A stretch of 64,000 nt of DNA, from NCBI RefSeq assembly GCF_030123065.1, contig NZ_CP126093.1:35001-99000 (forward strand), read 5' to 3'. Position numbers and translations under genes: made by a program. The notes under the pieces are model-generated. The model ran no database searches. It was not told the origin of the DNA and was given only the letters and a program-made list of their open reading frames with translations. This DNA is from Neobacillus sp. DY30. GTDB taxonomy: Bacteria; Bacillota; Bacilli; Bacillales; Cytobacillaceae. This document shows positions 18,261 through 27,206 of the stretch, piece after piece. Each line of letters opens with the position of its first letter. The first letter of the stretch is position 1.

Positions 18261-19760
18261 ATGAAGTATGTAATCGGGGTTGACCTTGGAACGAGTGCGG
18301 TAAAAATTTTACTTGTTAATCAAAAAGGTGAAATGTGTAAGGAAGTTTCTAAATCATATCCTTTAATAATTGAAAAATCTGGTTATAGTGAACAAAACCC
18401 AGAAGAATGGGTAGAAAAAACAACTGCAGGAGTAAAGGAACTGATCAATCAATTCGATGGAGATGTAAACGATATTGAAGGAATCAGCTTTTCCGGCCAA
18501 ATGCACGGCTTAGTTTTATTAAATGAAAGCAATCAAGTACTAAGAAACGCGATCTTGTGGAATGACACGAGAACCACAAAACAATGTCAGGAAATCTACA
18601 ATGTTGTTGGCAGAGAACGTTTATTAGAAGTAACGAAAAACCCTGCATTAGAAGGCTTTACTTTGCCTAAAATTCTATGGGTGAAGGAAAATGAACCAGA
18701 AATTTTTCAACGTGCAAGTGTGTTTGTGCTCCCAAAAGACTATCTACGTTACCGGCTTACAGGAAATATCCACATGGAGTATTCTGATGCCGCGGGAACG
18801 TTATTGCTAAACGTAGCTCAGCGTGAGTGGAGCGGTGAAGTGTTAGAAGCTTTTGGACTTTCAGGAGAATTGTGTCCTCCTTTGGTAGAATCCCATGCGT
18901 TCGTTGGTACGATTAATGCAGAATTTGCGCAAGCAACAGGATTAACAGAAGCAGTTAAGGTATTTGCAGGCGGAGCAGACAATGCTTGCGGCGCGATCGG
19001 GTCAGGGATTTTAACGGAAGCAAAAACGTTAGCAAGTATCGGTACCTCTGGCGTTGTACTCTCTTATGAAGAAAGAAATGATTTGGATTTCGAGGGTAAG
19101 GTTCACTACTTTAATCATAGTGAAGAAAATGCTTACTATACAATGGGAGTAACTCTGGCTGCCGGCTATAGTTTAAGCTGGTTTAAAGATACATTTGCGC
19201 AAGAAGAGGCGTTTGAACAATTGTTAGCAGGTGTGGATGAAGTTCCGGCTGGAAGCAACGGATTGTTGTTTACACCATATATCGTTGGTGAAAGAACTCC
19301 ACATGCTGATTCTAATATTCGCGGCAGCTTTATCGGTGTTGATGCAGCTCATGAGCGTAAGCATTTTGCTCGTGCAGTCCTTGAGGGGATAACCTTCTCG
19401 TTAAATGAATCCATTGAGGTTTTTAGAAGCAGTGGAAAGATCATTGACTCAGTTATCTCAATTGGCGGAGGTGCTAAAAATGATACCTGGCTGCAAATGC
19501 AGGCGGACATTTTTAATGCGAAAATTGAAAAGCTTACGAGCGAACAAGGACCTGGAATGGGTGCTGCAATGTTAGCAGCATATGGCTGCGGCTGGTATCC
19601 ATCATTAAAAGAATGTGCAGAGGTATTTATCCAAACGGCAAAGACATATTACCCTATACAGGAAAATGTTGATGCCTATAAGAAACTATTTGCCATCTAT
19701 CAACAAGTATATTCTCAAACGAAGGAATTAAATGAGCAATTAAGAGAGTTTAGAAAATAA
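18261..19760 (+). CDS. xylB: Xylulokinase
   Basis: Phosphorylates D-xylulose to xylulose 5-phosphate, which enters the pentose phosphate pathway. The 499-residue FGGY-family kinase has the N-terminal phosphate-binding GVDLGTSAVK, the FGGY signature region SGQMHGLVLL with ILWNDTRT, and the C-terminal ISIGGGAKNDTWLQMQADIF. The ATG at 18261 is chosen over 18252 because AAAAGG ends 9 bases before it and the resulting length and N terminus (MKYVIGVDLG) equal B. subtilis XylB. Confidence 0.97.
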   Translation: MKYVIGVDLGTSAVKILLVNQKGEMCKEVSKSYPLIIEKSGYSEQNPEEWVEKTTAGVKELINQFDGDVNDIEGISFSGQMHGLVLLNESNQVLRNAILWNDTRTTKQCQEIYNVVGRERLLEVTKNPALEGFTLPKILWVKENEPEIFQRASVFVLPKDYLRYRLTGNIHMEYSDAAGTLLLNVAQREWSGEVLEAFGLSGELCPPLVESHAFVGTINAEFAQATGLTEAVKVFAGGADNACGAIGSGILTEAKTLASIGTSGVVLSYEERNDLDFEGKVHYFNHSEENAYYTMGVTLAAGYSLSWFKDTFAQEEAFEQLLAGVDEVPAGSNGLLFTPYIVGERTPHADSNIRGSFIGVDAAHERKHFARAVLEGITFSLNESIEVFRSSGKIIDSVISIGGGAKNDTWLQMQADIFNAKIEKLTSEQGPGMGAAMLAAYGCGWYPSLKECAEVFIQTAKTYYPIQENVDAYKKLFAIYQQVYSQTKELNEQLREFRK

Positions 19761-19847
19761 TACTATATCAATAAAATAATTTCGGTTGGGTGATATACAA
19801 TTAGAGGTTTATTTAAAAAAATAATAGGGTAAAAAAGAGGATTTATA

Positions 19848-21218
19848 ATGGAAAAATCCGTAAATAAAAACACCCCGCCCATAAGTTTACTCACCATTAC
19901 TTGGCCAATTTTTATAGAATTATTTCTCCAAGTTATAATGGGCAGCACTGATACGATTATGCTTTCGCATATTTCGGACGATGCTGTCGCAGCCGTGGGT
20001 GTGGCAAATCAGCTTATATTTTTATGCATCCTTATCTTTTCATTTGTTTCAAGTGGTACTGCTGTTGTGCTTTCTCAGTACTTGGGTGCAGGTTTAAAAG
20101 ACGAAGTGAAAACAGTAACAGCCATCTCGATTACACTCAACCTTGTGATTGGCCTGGTAATCAGTTTATTAATGGTTATTTTTAGAACAGAACTATTAAG
20201 CTTATTCCACCTGCCAGGACATATCGCAGGACTAGGAGAACAGTATCTTGCAATTGTAGGAGGAACAGTATTTCTTCAAGCAGTTTTGATAACTGTTTCT
20301 TCTATACTAAGAGCGAATGGCTATACTAGGGACGCTATGATGGTTTCTATTACAATGAATGTTATTCACCTAATTGGAAATGCCATCTTAATCTATGGAT
20401 TACTGGGAGCCCCAGAAATGGGGGTAATCGGAGTTTCAATTTCAACTGCGATTAGCAGGGCAATTGCCTTGGCTCTAATTTTAAAGTTATTGTATGATCG
20501 CATCCCGATAAATCTTAAATTAAAAGATTATATAACAATTGATGGTATTCAAATTAAGAGAATTATGAAGATTGGGGTACCAGCGGCTGGGGAACAAATT
20601 TGTTTCAATCTCAGCCAGCTTGCAATTACGGCCATCATTGCACTGTTGGGTGCTGCTTCGTTAACAACTCGGGTATACACACAAAATATTATGTCTTTTA
20701 TACTTGTTTTCGGGCTTGCAATGGGACAGGGGACGCAAATTTTAATTGGCTACAAGGCAGGAGCCAGAGATTTTAATGCTGCTTATCATCAATTACTAAA
20801 AAGCCTGCGATATAGTTTAATTATGACAGTGGCAATTGCTTTAACAGTAGCGTTCTTTAGAGAACAGCTGTTGAGTTTTTTTACTAAAGATCAAGAAATT
20901 GTGTCTATGGGTAGTACATTATTATTGCTATGTCTCATTCTCGAGCCGGGAAGGACCTTTAATTTAGTTGTTATAAATTCTTTACGTGCAACAGGTGATG
21001 CAAATATATCTCTTATTATGGGGTTTATATCGATGTGGGGAATAAGTGTCCCATTAGCCTATTTTTTAGGGATACACCTTGGGTTTGGACTGCCGGGAAT
21101 CTGGATTGCCTTTATTGTAGACGAATGGTTTAGAGGAATTACAATGTACTTTAGATGGAGAAGCCGGGTTTGGGAGAAGAAAGTCTTGGTTCAGAATCAA
21201 GTCACGACCACTGTCTAA
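19848..21218 (+). CDS. MATE-family multidrug/organic cation exporter
   Basis: A 456-residue protein with about 12 transmembrane helices in two homologous halves. The N-terminal TWPIFIELFLQVIMGSTDTIML and the conserved GxAxxxGQGTQILIGYKAGA stretch (around residue 290) mark the MATE (multi antimicrobial extrusion) family, which exports compounds with Na+ or H+ influx. AGAGGATTTATA precedes the ATG. It has no evident role in xylan use; it may be a passenger gene in the island or export a by-product. The 87-base gap to xylB shows no terminator. Confidence 0.88.
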   Translation: MEKSVNKNTPPISLLTITWPIFIELFLQVIMGSTDTIMLSHISDDAVAAVGVANQLIFLCILIFSFVSSGTAVVLSQYLGAGLKDEVKTVTAISITLNLVIGLVISLLMVIFRTELLSLFHLPGHIAGLGEQYLAIVGGTVFLQAVLITVSSILRANGYTRDAMMVSITMNVIHLIGNAILIYGLLGAPEMGVIGVSISTAISRAIALALILKLLYDRIPINLKLKDYITIDGIQIKRIMKIGVPAAGEQICFNLSQLAITAIIALLGAASLTTRVYTQNIMSFILVFGLAMGQGTQILIGYKAGARDFNAAYHQLLKSLRYSLIMTVAIALTVAFFREQLLSFFTKDQEIVSMGSTLLLLCLILEPGRTFNLVVINSLRATGDANISLIMGFISMWGISVPLAYFLGIHLGFGLPGIWIAFIVDEWFRGITMYFRWRSRVWEKKVLVQNQVTTTV

Positions 21219-21284
21219 TTATTTTTTATACATCTAGAGGGCTGGCTTTTGCTAGCTCTCTTAAGCTGCAGGGAGGGAAAAGAA

Positions 21285-21941
21285 ATGAAATTAGACCAAG
21301 GCCATAAACTTTTATTTATTGGTGACTCAGTAACCGATTGTGAACGAACAAAACCAGAGGGTGAAGGTTTATTCGCTGCTCTAGGTAAAGGATATGTCTC
21401 ATATATTGATGGACTGCTTCAAGCCGTTTATCCGGAATTAGGAATTCGGATAGTAAATAAGGGTATCAGCGGCAACACCGTTCGTGACTTAAAAAATAGG
21501 TGGCAGGAGGATGTACTCGATCAAAATCCAGATTGGTTATCTATTATGATTGGAATTAATGATGTGTGGCGTCAATATGATACTCCATTCATTAGAGAGT
21601 GGCATGTATACATAGATGAATACGAAAATACGCTTAGAGAACTGGTGGCAGAGTCAAAGCCGTCTGTAAAGGAAATCGTTTTAATGACTCCATTTTATTT
21701 GGAAAGCAATGAACAGGATCAAATGCGCCAGACAATGGATCAGTACGGAAAGGTTGTCAAAAAAATAGCAGAAGAAACAAATTGCTTATTTGTTGATACC
21801 CAGGCAGCATTTAATCATATATTAAAAGATTTATATCCAGCATCCATAGCCTGGGATCGTGTTCACCCTTCTACTGCGGGACATATGGTACTAGCCCGCG
21901 CCTTTTTGAAAGCAATTGACTTTAATTGGAACCGCTCGTAG
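21285..21941 (+). CDS. axe2: SGNH-family acetyl-xylooligosaccharide esterase (Axe2-like)
   Basis: A 218-residue SGNH hydrolase with all four blocks: GDSVTD (nucleophile Ser), NKGISGNTVRDL (Gly), IMIGINDVWRQYD (Asn), and WDRVHPSTAGH (catalytic Asp and His). The sequence strongly resembles Geobacillus stearothermophilus Axe2 (about 219 residues), an intracellular esterase that removes acetyl groups from xylooligosaccharides. No signal peptide. GGGAGG lies 8 bases before ATG 21285; a longer frame from 21249 lacks support. Its activity would clear acetyl groups that block the xylosidases of this island. Confidence 0.88.
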   Translation: MKLDQGHKLLFIGDSVTDCERTKPEGEGLFAALGKGYVSYIDGLLQAVYPELGIRIVNKGISGNTVRDLKNRWQEDVLDQNPDWLSIMIGINDVWRQYDTPFIREWHVYIDEYENTLRELVAESKPSVKEIVLMTPFYLESNEQDQMRQTMDQYGKVVKKIAEETNCLFVDTQAAFNHILKDLYPASIAWDRVHPSTAGHMVLARAFLKAIDFNWNRS

Positions 21942-21981
21942 AAAAGTATCTAAATCAAATACCGGTAAAGGAGTTATGAAT

Positions 21982-22965
21982 ATGAATTATCGTGAGCTAG
22001 GTAATACAGGAATTATGATCAGTGAGGTCAGCTTTGGAACATGGGCAATAGGCGGTTCGTGGGGCAGTACGAATGATACAGAAGCTCTGAAATCCTTACA
22101 ATATGCAATGGACCAGGGTGTTAACTTTTTTGATACTGCTGATGTTTATGGGGACGGTCATAGCGAAGAGTTATTAGCAAAGGCGACAAAGGGGAAAGAA
22201 GACCAAATTTATATCGCAACCAAGTTCTGCCGCCAGGGCGACATTTTCGACCCTCAAACTTACAGCTACGAAACCGTCAGCCGTTATGCTGAAGACAGCC
22301 TGCGCCGTTTAAATAGAGAAGCAATTGATTTATACCAAATTCATTGCCCTGCAACAGAGATTTTGAAAGATGGAAGTGTCTTCGAAGTGCTGGATCGTCT
22401 GAAGAAAGAAGGAAAAATTCGCCACTACGGTGTCAGTGTAGAAACCGTTGAAGAGGGGCTTATTTGTCTAGAACATCAAAATGTTAAGAGCCTGCAGGTT
22501 ATATTCAATATGTTCCGTCAGAAGCCATTAGAAAAATTAATCCCTGAGGCTTATCAAAAAGGGGTAGGTCTGCTTGTTCGTTTACCGCTTGCCAGCGGGC
22601 TGTTAACTGGTAAATTTACCACTAATCATGTTTTTGAAGCCGATGACCACCGCCGTTTTAATGAAAATGGAGAGGCTTTTAATGTTGGGGAAACCTTTGC
22701 TGGCCTTGGATTCCGTAAAGGTGTCGAATTAGCAGACGAATTAAAATGGATTGCAGACGGCCGTAAATCAATGGCTAGTGCAGCATTGCGCTGGATATTA
22801 GATCAAAAAGAAATTACGTGTATCATTCCTGGATTTAAAAATGTTAAACAAGTAGAAGACAATCTCTCAGCCCTAGATACAAAGCCATTCTCAATAGAAG
22901 AACAAAAAGAAATTCAACGTTTCTATCAGGAAAAAGTAAAGGACTTTGTAAGAGGTCCATATTAA
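21982..22965 (+). CDS. Aldo/keto reductase (YqkF/IolS type)
   Basis: A 327-residue NADPH-dependent oxidoreductase. The catalytic Asp/Tyr motif is FFDTADVYGDGHSEELLA, Lys is in IATKFCRQG, and His in YQIHCPA; IPGFKNVKQVEDNLSA is the cofactor phosphate loop. The ATG at 21982 lies 8 bases after AAAGGAG; a longer frame overlapping the esterase gene is rejected. It is closer to the B. subtilis YqkF/IolS group than to the AKR at 8052. Substrate is unknown; a sugar aldehyde is likely given the surrounding genes. Confidence 0.82.
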   Translation: MNYRELGNTGIMISEVSFGTWAIGGSWGSTNDTEALKSLQYAMDQGVNFFDTADVYGDGHSEELLAKATKGKEDQIYIATKFCRQGDIFDPQTYSYETVSRYAEDSLRRLNREAIDLYQIHCPATEILKDGSVFEVLDRLKKEGKIRHYGVSVETVEEGLICLEHQNVKSLQVIFNMFRQKPLEKLIPEAYQKGVGLLVRLPLASGLLTGKFTTNHVFEADDHRRFNENGEAFNVGETFAGLGFRKGVELADELKWIADGRKSMASAALRWILDQKEITCIIPGFKNVKQVEDNLSALDTKPFSIEEQKEIQRFYQEKVKDFVRGPY

Positions 22966-22975
22966 GGGGGCGTAC

Positions 22976-23581
22976 ATGATGATTAACGAAATTCCTACAT
23001 CGCAAAGGGCAATTGCGATTACTTTTGATGATGGACCTAATCCTGTCTACACTCCACAGGTATTAGAAATTTTTTCGGAAGCAAAGGGGAAAGCGACTTT
23101 CTTTATGATCGGTGAACAAATGAGAAATCATCCAGAGATTGTAAAGCAGGTTGCTGCTGAGGGGCACGAAATTGGAAACCACACCTTTACTCACCCGAAA
23201 CTTTCTCAGTTGAGTAAGGCAGAATGTTTAACTGAAATTGAACAAACAGAGAAATTAATAGAGGAACTGGCTGGGCAAAAACCAGTTATTTTCCGTCCCC
23301 CCTATCTTGATTATAATCAGGAGACGGTAACCTTACTTCAGAACAAGGAATACCCAATGATTGGTGCACTTAATCTAGAGGCGCAAGACTGGGAGCAGCC
23401 TGGGGTAGAGCATATTTTTGAAAAATCAAGAGAGGCTGTGAAAAACGGCAGTATTCTTATTTTTCATGATGGTTATGGCGACCGTTCACAAACCATAGAA
23501 GCTGTTCGAATGCTTGTTTCCGAATTAACCTTACAAGGCTATAAATTAGTAACGGTCAGCGAACTTTTAGCTCGAGCATAA
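22976..23581 (+). CDS. Polysaccharide deacetylase (NodB domain, CE4), cytoplasmic form
   Basis: A 201-residue CE4 catalytic domain without signal peptide or membrane anchor. Motif 1 is ITFDDGPNP (catalytic base Asp and metal Asp), motif 2 HTFTHPKLS (metal His pair), motif 3 RPPYLDYN, and motif 5 ILIFHDGYGD. CE4 enzymes remove acetyl groups from chitin, peptidoglycan or xylan. The lack of a secretion signal and the position two genes after an Axe2-like esterase suggest acetylated xylooligosaccharides as substrate; this is inference. AAGGGGG gives a ribosome binding site for ATG 22976 or 22979. Confidence 0.83.
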   Translation: MMINEIPTSQRAIAITFDDGPNPVYTPQVLEIFSEAKGKATFFMIGEQMRNHPEIVKQVAAEGHEIGNHTFTHPKLSQLSKAECLTEIEQTEKLIEELAGQKPVIFRPPYLDYNQETVTLLQNKEYPMIGALNLEAQDWEQPGVEHIFEKSREAVKNGSILIFHDGYGDRSQTIEAVRMLVSELTLQGYKLVTVSELLARA

Positions 23582-23587
23582 AAAAGA

Positions 23588-23622
23588 GGAAGCACAACTA
23601 TAGTGTTTGTGCTTCCTTTTTT
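23588..23622 (+). terminator. Terminator of the esterase/deacetylase unit
   Basis: GGAAGCACAA and TTGTGCTTCC form a 10-bp perfect stem followed by TTTTTT, right after the deacetylase stop codon. Confidence 0.85.
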
Positions 23623-23625
23623 AAT

Positions 23626-23802
23626 CTAGCTCCCGCGGCTAGCCAGTTTTCATCTTCGAGTGGGCTTCTAGAATATCTTGCGAGAAGCGTTAGCTTTGAG
23701 CAGCTCGGGGTCAAATAATCTTCGGCAATAAAAGTCAAAAGGCAGACTTTTTTTGCCGAAGATTATTTGCCTGTCGGGGCTGGTCAAGTCGCTTCCGCTT
23801 TT
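23626..23802. repeat. Dispersed hairpin repeat, copy A
   Basis: A GC-richer block ending in GCTTCCGCTTTT, with a long hairpin at 23712-23769 (perfect 16-bp arms CAAATAATCTTCGGCA / TGCCGAAGATTATTTG plus an inner stem AAAGTC/GACTTT) framed by CTCGGGGT and CCTGTCGGGGCTG. The same frame with a different stem occurs at about 56036-56130 and 61600-61810. Its right end overlaps the last codons of the YesL-like gene. Confidence 0.65.
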
Positions 23803-24401
23803 TGTCGTTTTTTTTCTATTTTTTGAAATGCTAGATAACAAGATGACATGATAATTCCTGCAGATAAGCTTCCACCGAAGAAGATTGACAGCGCTGGTAA
23901 GAACTTCATGACAAAGAATAAAGCCACAAACCCAATTAGCATCATGATACTTGAAACTGGATTCACCATCATAATAAAGAATGAGTTTTTAAACAATTGA
24001 AAGAACGTAACGTTATAGTGGACGTAAACAGGAAAGATATACAAAAGTGTCATGATGATTGCAAAAATAATAAGGTATAAAGGAATTTGAATGATTGTAT
24101 CGAGCTTTATATAGTTCAAATCAATAAAAATAATATAAGCGAGCAGGGCTATGACGATTCCTACTCCATTGCTTCTGAGAAACTCCTTCTTATAGGTATT
24201 CCAAAAAGTTTTAAATACAGGAATGTCACTATCACCCATGATCCATTTACGAATAATCGTAAACATCGCCACGGTTGCAGGGCTAATACCAAAGAACATC
24301 AGACCAAGAAGCGAGAAGCCAATCCATAATATATTTACATAGGCAAATCTAGTGATCCACTCGGTAAGAGTATAAAGACCATTCATTGATAGCTTATTCA
24401 T
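23784..24401 (-). CDS. YesL-like membrane protein (DUF624)
   Basis: A 205-residue membrane protein with about five hydrophobic segments (near residues 15-40, 80-100, 105-130, 145-170 and 170-190). The pattern around ILWIGFSLLGLMFFGISPATVAMF is typical of the YesL/DUF624 family, which is often beside YesM/YesN-type two-component systems and oligosaccharide ABC transporters, as here. Function is not known. ATG 24401 has AAGGGG 7-8 bases upstream. Its last residues (QKAEAT) are encoded by the end of a dispersed repeat, so the C terminus may have been extended by that element. It is divergent from the sensor kinase gene. Confidence 0.82.
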   Translation of the reverse strand: MNKLSMNGLYTLTEWITRFAYVNILWIGFSLLGLMFFGISPATVAMFTIIRKWIMGDSDIPVFKTFWNTYKKEFLRSNGVGIVIALLAYIIFIDLNYIKLDTIIQIPLYLIIFAIIMTLLYIFPVYVHYNVTFFQLFKNSFFIMMVNPVSSIMMLIGFVALFFVMKFLPALSIFFGGSLSAGIIMSSCYLAFQKIEKKRQKAEAT

Positions 24402-24575
24402 AATCATTCCCCTTATTATGGTACTTACTTTTTTTTACACTATTATAGACGACTGTGTGCATATTGAACATGGTTAAATTTTATAATTGACAGTTTTTTT
24501 AGGTATCTTAAAATAATAATACTTAATTCAACAAAAAGCGTTATAGTAGAAAAATCATCTTGGAAGGGCGATTGT

Positions 24576-26345
24576 ATGTTCTCAAGATTACACAAATGGA
24601 ACACCTTACGAAATCAAATACTGGTCGTGTTCTTAGTAGTCATGCTGATTGTTTTATCTATAGTCAGTTTAATCACTTTTAATAAAGTGTCAACACTATT
24701 GAAAACGAATGCAGAAAAACAAATTAATCAAACCGCAGTTGAGGCGAATGGAAGATTAGAATCCTTATATAAACAGATTAGCACCTCATCTAAAATAGTC
24801 ATGACAAATGACGCAATTCAAAGGACCTTAACAAAAGCCAAGCAAGGAGAGACGATTAGTTTTGCTGAACGGCAGCAATTAGAGGGAATTGTCACCACGA
24901 TGCAGGCAACTACGAATGGGATTTTTTCTTTTGAGCTCTACACCGATAATATGAATCGCTTAGTCCCTATAGACAACACGAACCTAGTTACTAGACTTGA
25001 TGGGAAGTGGATCAAGCAGGCAGATAAAGCAAATGGAAGACTAGTTTGGATCGGTGATGATCCGAGTAATTCAGATAACATCCTTGCTCTAAGACGTGTT
25101 AATTTAATCAATCGCGGCTTTGAGGATGGCGGATATTTGCTTATTAGTATTTACAGGGGCTATCTTCAGTTTGCCAATCAAGACGTAACCACTATTAAAA
25201 ATCAATATTCGATTTTATTAGATCAGGATGTAAAGCCGCTAATATCAAACTTCAATGGATCACTTGCTCCGATTATAAAAAGCGATGCTCCCACAATTAC
25301 ATTGGATAATGAGGAGTATATGGTGACCAAACAAACGTCAAATGAAACCGATTGGACATTGGTAATCTTAACCCCTGTTAATGCACTTACAGAAGGAATC
25401 ACTGTATTACGATCAGGAATTATCATTGCCGGTATCATCGGATTTATTATCTTTTTAGTCAGTACACTCGTCCTATCGACTTTTATTACAAGACCGATTG
25501 TCAAATTGACAAAAACGATGCAGCAGGCCAGTGCAGGCTCCTTAACGTTGAATCCTAGTGTTACTGCTGTTAATGAAATTAATGAGTTAAATAGTACTTA
25601 TAACCAACTGGTAAAAGAAACAAACCATCTGATAAAAATGGTGTACCAAAAGGAAATAACCCGAAGCCGGAGCGAATTGAAAGCATTACAAGCACAAATT
25701 AATCCGCATTTTCTCTTTAATACATTGGACGCGCTTAAATGGTCGCTCGAAGATAAAGATGAGGATGAGTTGGCAGAGCTTGTAGTCGCGATGTCCAACT
25801 TATTTCGTTATACCATCACCAAGCAAACCGATAGCGATTGGGTTCCAATCCTTGCCGAAATTAAACACATCGAAGACTATATGGAAATTATGAAAATGCG
25901 CTTCGGCAATCACTTGGAGTGGAATCTGGACATGCCATGTGAATTAGGGCACGTCAGAATCCCTAAACTGATGATTCAACCGTTAGTCGAGAATGCGGTC
26001 CTGCATGGGGCAGGAAATACGATGAAACCATGTACGATTTCCGTATCAATTCATCCAACAGAGGACCAGGGACATTTGCAAATTATTGTAGAAGATAATG
26101 GCCCGGGAATCAGCGAAGAAAGGCTAGAAGCGATCCAAAAGGCGATGCAATCAGGCGGAGTCATCTCGAAAACTGGCAGTGGAATAGCGATTTCGAATGT
26201 ACACAAACGCCTGGAATTATACTACCAAAAATGTGGTCTGACCATTGAGAGTGAAGAAAATAACGGGACAAAGGTTTCGTTTGTCATACCTGTAAAAGGA
26301 GAGGAAACCCATGTTGAATACAAAGACCATTTTGATCGTGGATGA
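24576..26345 (+). CDS. Sensor histidine kinase, YesM/XynD type
   Basis: A 589-residue membrane kinase. A helix near residues 12-34 and another near 278-302 flank an extracellular sensing domain of about 240 residues. HAMP follows, then the His_kinase domain with the phosphorylated His378 in INPHFLFNTLDALKW and a HATPase domain with the N box (QPLVENAVLHG) and G boxes (VEDNGPGIS, GSGIAISN). Such kinases sense oligosaccharides outside the cell and activate the neighbouring transporter. The gene overlaps the response regulator by 35 bases. The order kinase, regulator, binding protein and two permeases is that of Geobacillus XynDCEFG for xylooligosaccharides. Confidence 0.92.
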   Translation: MFSRLHKWNTLRNQILVVFLVVMLIVLSIVSLITFNKVSTLLKTNAEKQINQTAVEANGRLESLYKQISTSSKIVMTNDAIQRTLTKAKQGETISFAERQQLEGIVTTMQATTNGIFSFELYTDNMNRLVPIDNTNLVTRLDGKWIKQADKANGRLVWIGDDPSNSDNILALRRVNLINRGFEDGGYLLISIYRGYLQFANQDVTTIKNQYSILLDQDVKPLISNFNGSLAPIIKSDAPTITLDNEEYMVTKQTSNETDWTLVILTPVNALTEGITVLRSGIIIAGIIGFIIFLVSTLVLSTFITRPIVKLTKTMQQASAGSLTLNPSVTAVNEINELNSTYNQLVKETNHLIKMVYQKEITRSRSELKALQAQINPHFLFNTLDALKWSLEDKDEDELAELVVAMSNLFRYTITKQTDSDWVPILAEIKHIEDYMEIMKMRFGNHLEWNLDMPCELGHVRIPKLMIQPLVENAVLHGAGNTMKPCTISVSIHPTEDQGHLQIIVEDNGPGISEERLEAIQKAMQSGGVISKTGSGIAISNVHKRLELYYQKCGLTIESEENNGTKVSFVIPVKGEETHVEYKDHFDRG

Positions 26346-27099
26346 TGAACCAAGAACCCGTCAAGGGCTGAAAAAGAACTTGGATACCTGGGGAAATGGA
26401 AACTACCAAATTATGACCGCAGCTAATGGAGAAGAAGCCATCCAGCTGATGAAAGAGCACAAAGTCCATATCCTCATCACCGACATCCGGATGCCAGAAA
26501 TAACAGGATTAGAATTATTAAAAATCGCAAAAGAACTTAATATTTTTCCTGTAATCATCGTGATTTCGGCATACTCTGAGTTTGAGTATGCCCAGGAAGC
26601 CCTTCGACTAGGGGTAATAAACTATCTCCTAAAACCAATCAGCAAAAAAGCGTTAATTGAGGCTGTAGAAGAGGCGCTTAAGGAGGTTGAGAAAAAACAA
26701 CGGGCGGGCTTAATAGAAAAAGTAGTCGATACCAAACTCGTGGAAGCCAATACCCAAAATCCATCGAATCGTGAGCCAATCAGAGAAGCAATTGACTATA
26801 TCAACTACAATCTTAAAAATGAGTTAACTCAGAAGGAAGTTGCGGACCATGTTCATTTAAATCCAAGCTATCTAAGCTCGCTTTTTAAAGAACATGTGAA
26901 ATTAACATTCAGTGAGTATGTAACCCGCCGGAGAATCCAGCGGGCAAAAGAATTGTTGATGACAACGAATCTTCCAATTAATGATATTGCTGAAGAATCC
27001 GGCTATAAAACGGCGAAATACTTCATTAAAATCTTCAGGGAATTAGAAGGTACAACACCAAGTGCTTACCGAAAAAACAATAATGAAAAGGCTTTCTAA
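26311..27099 (+). CDS. AraC-type response regulator, YesN/XynC type
   Basis: A 262-residue regulator: CheY-like receiver (residues about 5-120; acidic pair in IVDDEP, phosphorylated Asp in ILITDIRMPE, Lys in LLKPIS) and a C-terminal AraC-type double helix-turn-helix (about 165-258, with LNPSYLSSLFKEH and INDIAEESGYKTAKYFIKIF). It is shorter than typical YesN proteins (often 350 residues or more) because the linker is small. Probably activated by the kinase encoded just upstream, with the ABC importer as target; the direct repeat at 27110-27139 is a candidate site. Confidence 0.92.
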   Translation: MLNTKTILIVDDEPRTRQGLKKNLDTWGNGNYQIMTAANGEEAIQLMKEHKVHILITDIRMPEITGLELLKIAKELNIFPVIIVISAYSEFEYAQEALRLGVINYLLKPISKKALIEAVEEALKEVEKKQRAGLIEKVVDTKLVEANTQNPSNREPIREAIDYINYNLKNELTQKEVADHVHLNPSYLSSLFKEHVKLTFSEYVTRRRIQRAKELLMTTNLPINDIAEESGYKTAKYFIKIFRELEGTTPSAYRKNNNEKAF

Positions 27100-27109
27100 A
27101 AATAGTGGC

Positions 27110-27165
27110 ATTTTTCCTAATCGTTGTGACCTATTTTTCAGAACTCTCTGAATGTAAGATATATT
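27110..27165 (+). promoter_or_regulatory. Activator-dependent promoter of the ABC importer
   Basis: ATTTTTC occurs at 27110-27116 and 27133-27139, 23 bases apart (about two helical turns), the second abutting a poor -35 (TTCAGA, 27137-27142). A -10 TATATT follows after 17 bases (27160-27165). This is the layout expected for activation by the AraC-type response regulator. Confidence 0.45.
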
Positions 27166-27180
27166 TGTAAGCGAAATCAT
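27165..27180 (+). promoter_or_regulatory. CcpA cre site at the ABC importer promoter
   Basis: TTGTAAGCGAAATCAT matches the cre consensus WTGNAARCGNWWWCAW at every position. It overlaps the end of the -10 element and the predicted transcription start, a repressing position. Confidence 0.68.
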
Positions 27181-27206
27181 AGAAAAGGTCATAGGGGGAA
27201 TCACAA

